NCBI RefSeq assembly: GCF_024347615.1
Contig: NZ_AP025508.1
Location: forward strand, 2,356,001-2,420,000
Length of the DNA: 64,000 bases
From: Vibrio splendidus
Lineage (GTDB): Bacteria; Pseudomonadota; Gammaproteobacteria; Enterobacterales; Vibrionaceae
Direction: 5' to 3'
Below, piece by piece: positions 54,717-64,000 of the stretch. Every line of letters begins with the position of its first letter. Within the stretch, counting starts at the first letter, position 1. The notes beneath the pieces were generated by a model. It saw only the letters and a list, made by a program, of their open reading frames with translations. It did no database searches and was not told where the DNA came from. The translations under genes and the position numbers were made by a program.

Positions 54717-56619
54717 ACTGTGACGCCTTAACGGTTTTCTTTTTACGATGAGTCAATGAGAGTAAAGCGCCAAGAATGGAGAACAACCCACCAAACCAGA
54801 TCCAGCGTGCATACGCCTTGTACTGCACTCGAAATGCATAAGCGGTGGAATCGACTTTCTCGCCCATGGTGATATAAACATCGCCATGCCAGAACCACTT
54901 CATTGCAGGCTCACTCATATTCATGACTCGAACTTGGTAGTGTCTTCTTTCTGGCGCTATGGTAAAGCTTTTATCGCCGGCATCTAAGTTTAGTATCGCC
55001 TTCTCTGCGGTAAAATTTGAGGCGACATAAAGCTCAGTATCACGATGAGAAAGCGTCCAATCCATGAACTCGACTTGTGCGCCCGGGCTTAGTTTATAGC
55101 TGCGCTCAAATGAGTGATAGCTATTCATTGCAGCACCTACAGCGAGTACTGCAACCCCGACATGAGCAAAGGTCATCACCCAGACTTTGCGTTGGAACTT
55201 GGAGCTGCGCGTCACCACCAAGCCATAAACATGAGTGAGTAAAACCCAAAACGCGAGTGACCATGTCATCAGAGCCATCACTTGTGCTTGCGCCTGTTCT
55301 ACTTGCCAAGAATAACAAGCATAACCAAGTACCAATGACGCCACAGCTAGCGATGAAATAACACCTTTAGTCGCTTGAGGTTTAATGCTCAGCAAAGGGG
55401 CTAAGCCGACGACGGCTAACGCAAGCAAAGCCAAAGGAGCAATCAACAGATTAAAGTAAGGCGCACCTACCGATATGTTCCCCAACCCAAGCAGTTCAAA
55501 GACCATTGGATAAAACGTACCAAACACCACAACAGCGGTCGCCAGGACAAAAATGAGCACCGCGACTAGGCTTAAAAAGCTCTTACTGGCGAAGCTAGTA
55601 ATCGGGTTAGATTCAAAAGACTCTCCTCTGATGATAAGCAGAGAAAATGAGCTCACCAGTACCAACACTAATATAAGTAGCAGTGCGATACCTTTGGTTG
55701 GGTCAACAGCAAAAGCATGCACCGACGTTAATACGCCAGAACGAACAATAAAGGTGCCTAAGATACTCAAACAAAACGTAATGAAAGCAAGGCTGAAAGA
55801 CCACTTCAGAAGCTGTTGTTTGCCCTTGGCAACGCCTAAGCTGTGCAGTAAAGCTGTTGAAGTAAGCCACGGCAACAAGCTGGCATTTTCAACAGGATCC
55901 CAGAACCACCAGCCGCCCCAGCCTAATTCGTAATACGCCCACCAAGAGCCAAGAATGATCCCTGCAGTTAAAAAGATCCAAGCGACTAGACACCAACTGC
56001 GACAATGAGCAACCCAATCAAATTCAATTGGATCAACCAGCAAAGCGGCAACTGCAAATGCCAGCACCACAGAAAAGCCGACATAGCCAAGGTAAAGTAA
56101 TGGCGGGTGAAAGATCAGACCGACATCTTGCAACATTGGGTTAAGGTCACGCCCTTCTAGCGGCAAGATCGAGTTCATTTCAAACGGATTTGATGCGAAT
56201 AACGTGAACCAAGCAAATATCGCGAGCAGTAGGTTCATCACCCACAGCACTCGGCTTTGGTATTCATTCGAATAGTGTTTTTGTAAGGCGATCACGCCAG
56301 ACCAGACGCTGATCGTCAGCACCCAAAATAACAAGGAACCTTCATGGCCAGCCCATACGGCTGCTAGCTTAAAAAATGAGGGTAATTGAGTATTTGAATG
56401 TTCAGCGACATAGAGAATAGAGAAGTCATCACTGACAAAAGCATAGCCAAGCAATGTGACAGAAGTGAGAGAAAACAATGCACTTGAAAGAGAGAAACTG
56501 CGGATTAAACTTATATTTTGCGTCCGTTTGTTTAGCATTTGATAAAACGAATGCACACCAATAATGCTACTGAGTACAGCAACCAACACTAAACTAAACA
56601 GCCCCAAAGAACCGACCAT
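54697..56619 (-). CDS. nrfE: NrfE, CcmF-like haem lyase
   Basis: 640 residues, a polytopic inner-membrane protein of ~15 helices with the WWD haem-handling motif (GWGGWWFWDPVENASLLPW). It delivers haem to the CxxCK motif of NrfA together with NrfF and NrfG. The gap to nrfD is 128 bases and contains a GGCTC/GAGCC hairpin (56633-56652), perhaps a partial terminator that sets a lower level of the lyase genes. Confidence 0.94.
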   Translation of the reverse strand: MVGSLGLFSLVLVAVLSSIIGVHSFYQMLNKRTQNISLIRSFSLSSALFSLTSVTLLGYAFVSDDFSILYVAEHSNTQLPSFFKLAAVWAGHEGSLLFWVLTISVWSGVIALQKHYSNEYQSRVLWVMNLLLAIFAWFTLFASNPFEMNSILPLEGRDLNPMLQDVGLIFHPPLLYLGYVGFSVVLAFAVAALLVDPIEFDWVAHCRSWCLVAWIFLTAGIILGSWWAYYELGWGGWWFWDPVENASLLPWLTSTALLHSLGVAKGKQQLLKWSFSLAFITFCLSILGTFIVRSGVLTSVHAFAVDPTKGIALLLILVLVLVSSFSLLIIRGESFESNPITSFASKSFLSLVAVLIFVLATAVVVFGTFYPMVFELLGLGNISVGAPYFNLLIAPLALLALAVVGLAPLLSIKPQATKGVISSLAVASLVLGYACYSWQVEQAQAQVMALMTWSLAFWVLLTHVYGLVVTRSSKFQRKVWVMTFAHVGVAVLAVGAAMNSYHSFERSYKLSPGAQVEFMDWTLSHRDTELYVASNFTAEKAILNLDAGDKSFTIAPERRHYQVRVMNMSEPAMKWFWHGDVYITMGEKVDSTAYAFRVQYKAYARWIWFGGLFSILGALLSLTHRKKKTVKASQYAYQRS

Positions 56620-56632
56620 ATCACCTCAATAA

Positions 56633-56652
56633 GGCTCCGCTTGAGCAGAGCC
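56633..56652 (-). terminator. Possible attenuating hairpin between nrfD and nrfE
   Basis: GGCTC-c-GCT-TG-AGC-a-GAGCC; on the minus strand it is followed only by TTATT, so any termination would be partial. A GCAGAT/ATCTGC pair lies further upstream in the same gap. Confidence 0.45.
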
Positions 56653-56747
56653 GATCTGAACACGCATCTCATGTTTATTTAAAGCATGTTCATTAATAAG
56701 CAGATATTTAGTATCCAACATCTGCTCACTAATAAACTTGAGCAAAA

Positions 56748-57728
56748 TTAAGCTATCGTTAACTGTCCTGCATAAAGGACAAAAGTTCGCAGCATTAATA
56801 CACCCATCAGACTTAGCGAAGTCACGGAAAAAATATACACCGAGCTATGGCGAATTGAAGTTGGTGTAACGGCATTCAGCAACAACGGTAAAACCATGCC
56901 AACACCGATGACGCCATACCAGAACCAACTCGCCCAGAAACCACTGCCTATTGCGTTCCATACTGCTTGCTCACTTTGACCACCAGCGAAGATCAGCCCA
57001 GTAAAGAAAGTAATTAGAACAAACAATTCAAACATCACGACTGGACGTTCGAATCCGTGAATCCATGAAATAGTCGGGCTATGAGGTGATTCTTTAAAGA
57101 CCAGCACACCAAATAAAATACACGCCGCCGCACCCGAAGATAAACTCGAGAACAAGAACAAAATCGGCAGTACTGGGTTATTCAATAGTGGGAAAGTATT
57201 TAAAGCTGACAGCAAGAATCCGGTATAAGCGGCAAGCATCAGAGCAAGAACAGCTAAGAATATTTCCAGAGCATTCTCAAACACTTCTAATTTGCCAATC
57301 CAATTACCGACAAAATCAAGTCGCCCTTTTAGCCATGCTTGATCATTCAAGAACACGACTATTTGATCTCTAAATATAATGCCGATCCAAAGGAATAAGA
57401 TCACCATATAGACTTGGAATAAGATCACACCCATCGACATCACAGACGTTGGATTATAGAAGATCATGATCTTCCAAAAGGATAACGGTTTTGTCAGGTG
57501 GAAAACCAAGATAAGCAGACCTGAAATGATCCCAAATGGCGCAAGAAAAGCCGTGGCCTTTAACACACCATTATGAGCAGGATCGCCTTCAATGACCTTA
57601 CGTTTTAGGTAAATGGAGATCATTACGGCACCCGCCGACATCCCCGCGAGAAATAGATAGATTGCTATAATCCAGTCCCATACCACGGTACCAGACTGAA
57701 AAGCTGCGTCCCATGCACTCATAATCAA
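56748..57728 (-). CDS. nrfD: NrfD, membrane quinol dehydrogenase subunit
   Basis: 326 residues, eight or so membrane helices (IIAIYLFLAGMSAGAVMISIYL near the start). NrfD-type proteins oxidise menaquinol and pass electrons to the ferredoxin NrfC and on to NrfB/NrfA. Its start overlaps the nrfC stop by four bases (ATGA), so they are co-translated. Confidence 0.93.
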   Translation of the reverse strand: MIMSAWDAAFQSGTVVWDWIIAIYLFLAGMSAGAVMISIYLKRKVIEGDPAHNGVLKATAFLAPFGIISGLLILVFHLTKPLSFWKIMIFYNPTSVMSMGVILFQVYMVILFLWIGIIFRDQIVVFLNDQAWLKGRLDFVGNWIGKLEVFENALEIFLAVLALMLAAYTGFLLSALNTFPLLNNPVLPILFLFSSLSSGAAACILFGVLVFKESPHSPTISWIHGFERPVVMFELFVLITFFTGLIFAGGQSEQAVWNAIGSGFWASWFWYGVIGVGMVLPLLLNAVTPTSIRHSSVYIFSVTSLSLMGVLMLRTFVLYAGQLTIA

Positions 57729-58411
57729 ATCTCCCCTTTTTGGTGTGGCACTTTATAGAGTTTTGGCTGAGTACCTAGATAAGCTTTATCTCTGTAAACC
57801 ACCTCAGATTGAAGCACCTGGTTTATCTCACTCTCAGGGTCATTTAGATCGCCAAAGACCAGCGCATTGGTCGGGCAAGATTCGACACAAGCAGGCAACT
57901 TCCCTTGTGCTAGATTGGTATCACGACAGAAGTTACATTTATCGGCTGACTTGTTCTCAGGATGGAAAAAGCGCACTTGATATGGACACGCTAACAAACA
58001 GTAACCACAACCGACACACTTCTCTTTGTGGACATCAACAATGCCCGTTTTTTCATCTTTGTAGGCAGCACCTGTTGGACAAACCATGACACAGGGTGCG
58101 TTATCACAATGTTGGCAAGAGTTACGAGTAAAACGGTAATCAACATTTGGATATTCGCCTTGGGGTTCGCTCTTAATAATTTCTAAGCGCGACACGCCTT
58201 CAGGTACTTTATTCACTTCACGACATGCTTCTGTACAAGCAGTACAGCCAATACACGCGGTTTCGTCATGAATCATTCCATAACGTTTAGCACCATCTTC
58301 TTGAACATTGGCCAACGTTTTACGACTTGTCACCGCCGCAGTTCCCGCTACACCCGTGGTAAAAATAACGGCACCAGCGCCTGCTAAAAAGTTTCTTCTT
58401 GAGCAGCTCAT
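57725..58411 (-). CDS. nrfC: NrfC, periplasmic 4Fe-4S ferredoxin-like subunit
   Basis: 228 residues. Tat signal SRRNFLAGAGA, then four [4Fe-4S] clusters' worth of Cys motifs: CIGCTACTEACREVNKVP, CQHCDNAPCVMVCPTG, CVGCGYCLLACPYQ and CNFCRDTNLAQ...CVESCPT. Transfers electrons from NrfD to NrfB. Starts three bases after nrfB ends. Confidence 0.95.
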   Translation of the reverse strand: MSCSRRNFLAGAGAVIFTTGVAGTAAVTSRKTLANVQEDGAKRYGMIHDETACIGCTACTEACREVNKVPEGVSRLEIIKSEPQGEYPNVDYRFTRNSCQHCDNAPCVMVCPTGAAYKDEKTGIVDVHKEKCVGCGYCLLACPYQVRFFHPENKSADKCNFCRDTNLAQGKLPACVESCPTNALVFGDLNDPESEINQVLQSEVVYRDKAYLGTQPKLYKVPHQKGEI

Positions 58412-58414
58412 AGA

Positions 58415-58999
58415 TTACTCCTCTTCTTTCTTCTGGTTGAAGTCTGAATGGCAATCCACACACAGCTTGATGGTTTGCTTCTTATCTAAGCCCAACACCT
58501 TTGCTTCAGTCGCATGAACATCATGGCAGTTTGAACACGTTAAGTTTTGCGCGTGAACATCGTGAGTCCAACTCGCTTCACGCAGATCATCAGGCTTGTG
58601 ACAATCGATACATTGGCTATTGGCATCTAAAATTAAGCTAGGGTCTAGGAAAACCTTTTCAGTTCCCGGTTGTGATTGAGCCTCGCGATACTTCACCACT
58701 TCAGGCGCACCTTCACGGTGATCGGGGCTAATAGAACTATGACAGTCGGTACAATTTACTTCGCGGCCAAGCAAAGCGTGTGCACTTTCACCATGTGAAC
58801 CCAATACCGTTTCTTTTGAATCTTTATGGCATTGAACACACTTGTAGTCTTTGTCGCGGATTAATTCGACTTCATGTCTTGTTGATTCTCCTACTGGCGT
58901 AACAGCAGGCTCAGCAACAGCATGAATGGAATAACCATAGAGGCAGAATGCTAGAAGGGATTTAAGCATTATGACTATGGCCAATTTAATATTGCCCAT
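58415..58999 (-). CDS. nrfB: NrfB, pentahaem cytochrome c electron donor
   Basis: 194 residues. Signal peptide and five CxxCH sites: CVQCH, CTDCH, CIDCH, CSNCH and CVDCH. NrfB is the soluble periplasmic donor to NrfA. First gene of nrfBCDE-nrfX-nrfF on the minus strand, divergent from nrfA; the 481-base gap holds the shared regulatory sites. Confidence 0.95.
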   Translation of the reverse strand: MGNIKLAIVIMLKSLLAFCLYGYSIHAVAEPAVTPVGESTRHEVELIRDKDYKCVQCHKDSKETVLGSHGESAHALLGREVNCTDCHSSISPDHREGAPEVVKYREAQSQPGTEKVFLDPSLILDANSQCIDCHKPDDLREASWTHDVHAQNLTCSNCHDVHATEAKVLGLDKKQTIKLCVDCHSDFNQKKEEE

Positions 59000-59244
59000 T
59001 TTATCCTTTCCTTATACCGGCATTATTTAACTCTCAACTAAATAATATTCCGGTTAAACAAAAGTACCCTTAAACGATATTATTACCGCTTAAATGATAT
59101 CAATTCTTATTTTGGATAAGCCACAACGCTTTCTATAGTTAGAATATACCTCTAATTGGGTAATACGAAATTTGGATGGGTTAATCTGTGAACGAAATCA
59201 CCCTATTTATATCATGGTCAATTTAGGTAATTGATTGTTATATA

Positions 59245-59259
59245 TGATAATAATTCTCA
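59245..59259. promoter_or_regulatory. Near-consensus Fur box in the nrf region
   Basis: TGATAAT-A-ATTCTCA matches 13 of 14 positions of the 7-1-7 Fur consensus. It is on the nrfB side of the NarP site. Confidence 0.6.
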
Positions 59260-59287
59260 ATTAAATTTTAATAACACTGCCCACCAA

Positions 59288-59303
59288 TACCCCTTTAGGG
59301 GTA
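59288..59303. promoter_or_regulatory. NarP/NarL 7-2-7 binding site
   Basis: TACCCCT-TT-AGGGGTA is a perfect inverted pair of NarL/NarP heptamers with the two-base spacing preferred by NarP. Centre is 28 bases upstream of the CRP/FNR-like dyad. Confidence 0.9.
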
Positions 59304-59316
59304 TATAAACTTCAAC

Positions 59317-59330
59317 GTGATTGAAGTCAC
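59317..59330. promoter_or_regulatory. CRP/FNR-like dyad upstream of nrfA
   Basis: GTGATTGAAGTCAC has GTGA/TCAC arms with N6, as in CRP sites, and GTGAT-N4-GTCAC also overlaps the FNR pattern. Its centre (59323.5) is about 43 bases from a start site predicted from the CTATAT -10 hexamer, a class II activator position. Confidence 0.55.
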
Positions 59331-59480
59331 TACCATTAATTGATCTAAGACAAGCTATATCCAACACGTAACAAAATGTGTTTGTTTATGAATTAATATA
59401 AACAGGAATTCTCCAGTTCTTAATTTGAATAGCAAACTCACAACGCTTGGTATAAGAATCAGTATATTGGAGATATCACT

Positions 59481-60911
59481 GTGAAAAAGCATTGGATACG
59501 TAATTCGGTCACAGCACTATTAATGGTTAGCGCATCACTAGCAAGCGCGACCAGTTTTGCTGCGTCTGAACAAAAAGAAATTGGCGATCCTCGTAACGAC
59601 CAGTTCGAGCAAAACCACCCAGATCAATATCATTCATGGAGACAGACTTCAGAAAGCGAAGTTATTGAAGACGCACTAAAAGAAGATCCAAACATGGTTA
59701 TCATGTGGGCTGGCTACGGCTTCGCAAAAGATTACAACAAGGCACGTGGTCACTTTTATGCGATTGACGATGTACGACAAACGCTTCGTACTGGCGGCCC
59801 AACAGACGAAAGCTCAGGCCCAATGCCAATGGCATGTTGGAGCTGTAAGAGCCCAGACGTAGCACGTGTTATTGAAGAACGTGGCGAAGATGGTTACTTC
59901 GAAGGCAAGTGGGCGCGTCTTGGCAACGAGATCATTAACCCTATTGGCTGTTCAGACTGTCACGATACCAAAAGCGAAGGCTTTAAAAATGGTGAACCAG
60001 CACTTAAGGTGACTCGTCCTTACGTTGAACGTGCATTTGAAACGATTGGTAAAAAGTTTGATGAACAAAGCCGCTTAGACCAACAAGCGTCTGTTTGTGC
60101 TCAGTGCCACGTGGAATACTACTTCACAGGGCCAACCAAAGGTGTGAAATTCCCTTGGGACCAAGGTACAACCGTTGGTGACATGGAACGCTACTATGAT
60201 GCAATCAACTTTAAAGATTGGACGCATAAAGTATCGAAAGCACCCATGCTGAAAGCACAGCATCCAGGTTTTGAAACATGGCGCGAAGGCATCCATGGTA
60301 AGAACAAAGTCGTTTGTGCTGACTGTCATATGCCGAAAGTGACCAAAGAAGATGGCACTGTTTATACCGACCATAAAGTAGGTAACCCATTCGACCGCTT
60401 CGAAGATACGTGTGCAAACTGTCACACTCAATCGAAAGAAACCATGCGTAACATCGTTTCAAGCCGCAAAGCGCAAGTACTGAACATGAAGCTGACAGCA
60501 GAGAAACAAATCGTTGCTGCTCACTTTGAAGCAGGTGCGGCATGGGATGCAGGTGCAACTGAACAAGAGATGGAACCTATCCTACTCGATATCCGTCACG
60601 CTCAATGGCGTTGGGACTACGCTATTGCGTCTCACGGCATTCATATGCATGCACCTGAAATCGCTCTAGAAGTGCTAGGTACTGCCGTTGACCGCGCAGC
60701 GGATGCTCGAACTAAGATTGTTCGTCTACTGGCGAAGAAAGGCATCACCGATCCAATCGAGATTCCAGATATCTCGACAAAAGAAGCGGCTCAAAAAGCG
60801 CTTGGAATGGACATGGATAAGATGAACGCTGAGAAACAACACTTCTTAGACACGGTTGTTCCTAAATGGGAAGAGCAAGCTGAAAAGCGTGAAGCCAACT
60901 ACGAATACTAG
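59481..60911 (+). CDS. nrfA: NrfA, pentahaem cytochrome c nitrite reductase (ammonia-forming)
   Basis: 476 residues. Signal peptide to ~28. Haem sites: the active-site CWSCK (119-123, Lys axial ligand) and CSDCH (157), CAQCH (206), CADCH (279) and CANCH (311). Reduces nitrite to ammonia in the periplasm, six electrons per nitrite. Ribosome site GGAG before a GTG start. Needs nrfEFG for haem 1 attachment, all present nearby. Confidence 0.97.
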   Translation: MKKHWIRNSVTALLMVSASLASATSFAASEQKEIGDPRNDQFEQNHPDQYHSWRQTSESEVIEDALKEDPNMVIMWAGYGFAKDYNKARGHFYAIDDVRQTLRTGGPTDESSGPMPMACWSCKSPDVARVIEERGEDGYFEGKWARLGNEIINPIGCSDCHDTKSEGFKNGEPALKVTRPYVERAFETIGKKFDEQSRLDQQASVCAQCHVEYYFTGPTKGVKFPWDQGTTVGDMERYYDAINFKDWTHKVSKAPMLKAQHPGFETWREGIHGKNKVVCADCHMPKVTKEDGTVYTDHKVGNPFDRFEDTCANCHTQSKETMRNIVSSRKAQVLNMKLTAEKQIVAAHFEAGAAWDAGATEQEMEPILLDIRHAQWRWDYAIASHGIHMHAPEIALEVLGTAVDRAADARTKIVRLLAKKGITDPIEIPDISTKEAAQKALGMDMDKMNAEKQHFLDTVVPKWEEQAEKREANYEY

Positions 60912-60935
60912 TTTCTTCAATTAGACCATTACGTA

Positions 60936-60973
60936 AAAACCAGTCACACTATTATTGTGTGGCTGGTTTTTTT
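60936..60973 (+). terminator. Intrinsic terminator of nrfA
   Basis: AAAACCAGTCACAC / GTGTGGCTGGTTTT (one mismatch pair), loop TATTATT, followed by T tract. Confidence 0.93.
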
Positions 60974-61037
60974 AGGTTTTGGGGAAGACACATCACTATC
61001 GAACCCCCGATCCACTCGCCAATTCAAGGAATAAACA

Positions 61038-61382
61038 ATGAAAATCTTACTTTCGCTTTCGGCATTATGTATTGCACTACTCAGTTCAGGCGTTCACGCA
61101 TCTGAGCGTGCTGAGACAGGGTGGGAATTAATAGAGAAAGGCGCATTAGTGGTTGATGTCAGAACACCTGCAGAGTTCGAACAAGGGCATCTAGACAACG
61201 CCATCAACTACCCTCTTTCTGAAGTGGCTACTCACTTTGCTAAGATAAATAAAGACCAACCCATTGTGTTGTATTGCCGCAGTGGCAATCGTTCAGGGCA
61301 AGCCTATCAATTCTTGCGTGCTCAAGGGTTTACTCGAATCCATAACGCAGGTGGCTTAATCGAAATGCAAGAAAGCCAATAA
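61038..61382 (+). CDS. Exported single-domain rhodanese
   Basis: 114 residues with a clear signal peptide (ILLSLSALCIALLSSGVHA, cleaved near 22) and one rhodanese domain; catalytic Cys80 in VLYCRSGNRSGQAY, as in PspE. Ribosome site AAGGAATAAACA before ATG. It probably moves sulfane sulfur in the periplasm. It sits between nrfA and nrfG, after the nrfA terminator, so it has its own promoter. Confidence 0.9.
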   Translation: MKILLSLSALCIALLSSGVHASERAETGWELIEKGALVVDVRTPAEFEQGHLDNAINYPLSEVATHFAKINKDQPIVLYCRSGNRSGQAYQFLRAQGFTRIHNAGGLIEMQESQ

Positions 61383-61425
61383 CTTGAGAGATTAATGGCT
61401 TTAGAGGCTAATCAGGAAGAGCAGC

Positions 61426-62055
61426 CTAGCGGATCATCTGTTTGGCTTGGTTGATCGAATGGATAATAGAGACACGATCAATGCCCTTTTGATTGGAATC
61501 GAGAATTTGAGTCCACGCATCAATCGCTTGTTGATAGCGCATGCTGATGAAGTGATCGGTCGCAATCAACATCAATGCCGTACGATCATTGGGATCAAGC
61601 TGCATTGAGTGCTCCAGCAACGCATTCACGTCATCGCTCATAGCTTGAGAACTAAGATAGTAAAGTGCCGTTGCTTTGGCTGCATAGAGGCCAGAAGGTG
61701 CTTGAGGGTCTAATCGAATCGCGTAGTCGTAACAGGTAAACGCAGCATCAAACTCCCCTTTCTGCATATACACACCACCAAGCTTAAACCACAAATCGGA
61801 TTGATTCGGGTCTTGCTCAAGGCTTTGCTGAAGTTCATCTTCGAAATCTGTCGCCGTGTAGTTATTGTTATCATCCAAAGGAAGTTGAGGTAACTCTTGT
61901 TTCAGTTGAGACCAGACCAGCACACTCAAAGCCACAGCAGTAAGTGAAATCATCACATTGCCTTTTAGATGACTGCCATTGTTGTTCGCGGCAATAACGA
62001 CCACAATCAAAAACAGGCTCATTAGTACCAACGCAACCAACAACCAGATATCCAT
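61426..62055 (-). CDS. nrfG: NrfG/CcmI-like TPR protein of haem lyase
   Basis: 209 residues. Two N-terminal membrane helices (~2-22 and ~34-52), then TPR repeats: LWFKLGGVYMQKGEFDAAFTCYDYAIRLDP and a second pair later. In nrf systems NrfG presents the C-terminus of NrfA to the NrfEF haem lyase for CxxCK haemylation. It is on the far side of nrfA, away from nrfEF, and has a strong AAGGAG ribosome site. Confidence 0.85.
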   Translation of the reverse strand: MDIWLLVALVLMSLFLIVVVIAANNNGSHLKGNVMISLTAVALSVLVWSQLKQELPQLPLDDNNNYTATDFEDELQQSLEQDPNQSDLWFKLGGVYMQKGEFDAAFTCYDYAIRLDPQAPSGLYAAKATALYYLSSQAMSDDVNALLEHSMQLDPNDRTALMLIATDHFISMRYQQAIDAWTQILDSNQKGIDRVSIIHSINQAKQMIR

Positions 62056-62191
62056 TCCACACTCCTTTTTTATTCCCCTCTACTCTATCGTTTTCATCTC
62101 ATCGCTATATTGATCAAGGTTTAGCTATCGATATTTTGACGATCACAGTTCAACGATAAAGTCAGAGCAAGCTCCGCACATAACAGGCAAT

Positions 62192-62223
62192 AAAAAACCG
62201 AGCACTTAGGCTCGGTTTTTTCA
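62192..62223. terminator. Bidirectional terminator, gyrA side
   Basis: AAAAACCGAGC-ACTTAG-GCTCGGTTTTT with A and T tracts on either side; ends gyrA on the minus strand. Confidence 0.93.
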
Positions 62224-62255
62224 TTGGTAAGCTAAATTACTTAACGTAATAGAGA

Positions 62256-64000
62256 TTACTCAGTGTCTTGCTCGCTATCACTTTCAGAGTCAGAAGCATC
62301 TGATGCTTGCTCTTCACTTGATTCAGAAACGACCGTTCCTTCTGCATTAACTGTTTCTGCGTTTACTGCGTCAGCATTTGCTTCTTCAGTTTCTTCGCCT
62401 TCAACAATCTCAGCTTCTTCTACTTCGTCGATACGTTGTAGACCTACAACATTCTCGTCTTCAGCAGTACGAATCAGTGTCACACCTTGAGTGTTACGAC
62501 CAACTTGGCTTACTTCCGCTACGCGAGTACGTACTAGTGTACCTGCGTCGGTGATCATCATCATTTCATCGCCTTCTTCAACCTGAACAGCACCAACAAC
62601 TGGGCCATTACGATCAGAGACTTTGATAGATACTACACCTTGCGTTGCACGGCCTTTCGTTGGGTATTCAGCCAACTCAGTACGCTTACCGTAACCGTTT
62701 TGAGTCACAGTTAGGATATCGCCTTCGTTTGAAGGAACAATCAGTGAAACCACTTGATCGTCTTCTGGGAGCTTCATACCACGAACACCAGAGGCAGTAC
62801 GACCCATTGGACGTACTTTGTCCTCGTTAAAGCGAACAACTTTGCCCGATTTAGAGAACAGCATGATGTCGCTATTACCATCAGTAATATCAACGCCAAT
62901 CAGTGAATCATCGTCGCGTAGGTTAACTGCGATTAGGCCGTTAGCACGTACGTTTGCGAATTGATCCAGTGATGTCTTCTTAACTGTACCGTCGCCTGTT
63001 GCCATGAAGATGAATTTCTCGTTTGAGAATTCAGAAACAGGCAGGATAGCCGTAATACGCTCACCTTCTTCTAGAGGAAGAATGTTAACGATAGGCTTAC
63101 CACGAGCTGTACGGCTCGCTTGCGGCAATTGGTAAACTTTCAGGCGGTACGTTTTACCACGAGTAGAGAAACATAAGATGTTATCGTGAGTATTAGCAAC
63201 AAGCAGACGCTCAATGTAATCCTCATCTTTCATCTTAGTTGCACTCTTACCTTTACCACCACGACGCTGAGCTTCGTAGTCGCTTAGGATTTGGTACTTA
63301 ACGTAACCTGCGTTAGAAAGCGTTACTACAACGTCTTCTTGAGCGATTAGCTCTTCCATGTCGATGTCATGAACCGCTGCTGTGATTTCTGTACGACGCT
63401 CGTCGCCATAGATATCACGTACCGCTTCAAGTTCTTCACGGATCACTTCCATCAAACGCTCAGTGCTTGCAAGGATATGCATTAGCTCAGCGATCTCTTC
63501 TAGAAGTGCTTTGTATTCGTCTAGAATCTTCTCGTGCTCAAGGCCAGTTAGGCGGTGAAGGCGAAGTTCTAGAATAGCTTGCGCTTGAGTTTCCGTTAGG
63601 AAGTATTGACCATCACGGATACCGTATTGGTCTTCAAGCCAATCTGGACGAGCTGCATCAGTACCAGCACGTTCAAGCATTGATGCAACGTTACCAAGAT
63701 CCCAACCACGAGATACTAGACCAACTTTAGCTTCTGCTGGTGTTGGTGCGTTCTTGATCAGTTCAATGATTTCATCAATGTTTGCAAGCGCTAAAGATAG
63801 AGCTTCCAAGATATGTGCACGGTCGCGTGCTTTCTTCAATTCGAAGATAGTACGACGTGTCACAACTTCACGACGGTGATCAACAAAACACTTCAACATA
63901 TCTTTAATGTTGAAAAGTTGTGGTTGGCCGTTGTTCAGAGCAACCATGTTGATGCCGAAAGTCGTTTGCAGTTGAGTCTGTGAGTAAAGGTTGTTTAGTA
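62256..64000 (-). CDS. gyrA: DNA gyrase subunit A, C-terminal part (5' end outside window)
   Basis: The frame is open to the window edge; about 580 codons are visible (from ...[25 protein letters not shown]). It contains the coiled-coil/primary dimer interface, then the six-bladed DNA-wrapping pinwheel with the GyrA box QRRGGKG, which separates it from ParC. A long acidic tail ([19 protein letters not shown]) ends it, typical of vibrio GyrA and longer than in E. coli. The quinolone-resistance region lies outside the window. Confidence 0.97.
   Translation of the reverse strand, partial: LNNLYSQTQLQTTFGINMVALNNGQPQLFNIKDMLKCFVDHRREVVTRRTIFELKKARDRAHILEALSLALANIDEIIELIKNAPTPAEAKVGLVSRGWDLGNVASMLERAGTDAARPDWLEDQYGIRDGQYFLTETQAQAILELRLHRLTGLEHEKILDEYKALLEEIAELMHILASTERLMEVIREELEAVRDIYGDERRTEITAAVHDIDMEELIAQEDVVVTLSNAGYVKYQILSDYEAQRRGGKGKSATKMKDEDYIERLLVANTHDNILCFSTRGKTYRLKVYQLPQASRTARGKPIVNILPLEEGERITAILPVSEFSNEKFIFMATGDGTVKKTSLDQFANVRANGLIAVNLRDDDSLIGVDITDGNSDIMLFSKSGKVVRFNEDKVRPMGRTASGVRGMKLPEDDQVVSLIVPSNEGDILTVTQNGYGKRTELAEYPTKGRATQGVVSIKVSDRNGPVVGAVQVEEGDEMMMITDAGTLVRTRVAEVSQVGRNTQGVTLIRTAEDENVVGLQRIDEVEEAEIVEGEETEEANADAVNAETVNAEGTVVSESSEEQASDASDSESDSEQDTE

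Larger units (their letters stand above)
59000..59480. other. Divergent nrfB-nrfA control region
   Basis: 481 AT-rich bases with no ORF. It contains, left to right: the nrfB leader, a near-consensus Fur box, a perfect NarP/NarL 7-2-7 site, a CRP/FNR-like dyad, a -10-like CTATAT at 59355-59360 for nrfA, and a GGAGATATC ribosome site directly before nrfA. Confidence 0.75.

Overview
The window looks like chromosomal DNA of a marine Vibrio, probably close to the Splendidus clade. The grounds are moderate GC, Vibrio-type gene sets (a ~367-residue PurC, sulA with a consensus LexA box, trxB-cydD-cydC, GlpM, DUF2982, a complete nrf locus) and many intergenic tandem repeats with a 7-bp period. There are no rRNA or tRNA genes, no CRISPR array, no transposase and no complete prophage. 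Most genes are core metabolism, envelope, transport and signalling. All product names are from reading the sequence; no database search was run.

Layout. 0-5 kb: 3' end of an OmpA-family gene, a Sel1/TM/J-domain protein, a small Cys-rich protein, SOS-regulated sulA, PurR-boxed purC and an unknown protein. 5-13 kb: HrpB-like helicase (-), malic enzyme maeA (+), sanA (+), a DASS anion symporter (+) and glpM (-). 12.6-20.8 kb: two diguanylate cyclases around a DUF2797 protein, a LysR regulator divergent from a DJ-1/PfpI gene across an 18-bp perfect palindrome, and a two-gene operon pairing a 2-oxoglutarate/Fe dioxygenase with a PLP cysteine-desulfurase-like enzyme.

20.8-24.6 kb is the one clearly accessory stretch. 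Two divergent GTG-started genes lie there: a membrane-anchored coiled-coil protein I cannot assign, and an AbiJ-like protein with a HEPN-type R-x5-H motif. Imperfect direct repeats flank the pair and a composite hairpin lies inside. This is the best candidate here for an undescribed (defence) system.

24.6-33 kb: trxB, cydD and cydC, a lipoprotein with an E-x2-H-x2-H sequence, and a dCache chemoreceptor. 33-42 kb: two tandem paralogous BCCT carriers, a NarL-type two-component system and a TakP-like TRAP transporter, all on the minus strand. 42-47 kb: an H1-like Lys/Ala-rich protein, DUF2982, and ldtD-mepK-ycbL in the E. coli order. 47-52.4 kb: a likely iron-regulated operon (IrpA-like imelysin, DUF1111 dihaem protein, second imelysin, DUF1513). 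52.6-62 kb: ribA, a 58-residue small protein, and the nitrite-ammonification locus nrfBCDE-nrfX-nrfF (-) divergent from nrfA (+), with a periplasmic rhodanese and nrfG beyond. The window ends inside gyrA.

How it works together: the 24-29 kb and 53-62 kb blocks both serve respiration and periplasmic thiol/haem chemistry (CydDC thiol export, Nrf cytochrome maturation, pentahaem nitrite reductase). The 33-42 kb block imports osmolytes and organic acids and probably carries its own sensor. The nrf intergenic region carries a perfect 7-2-7 NarP/NarL site, a CRP/FNR-like dyad and a near-consensus Fur box, implying control by nitrate/nitrite, oxygen or carbon state, and iron.
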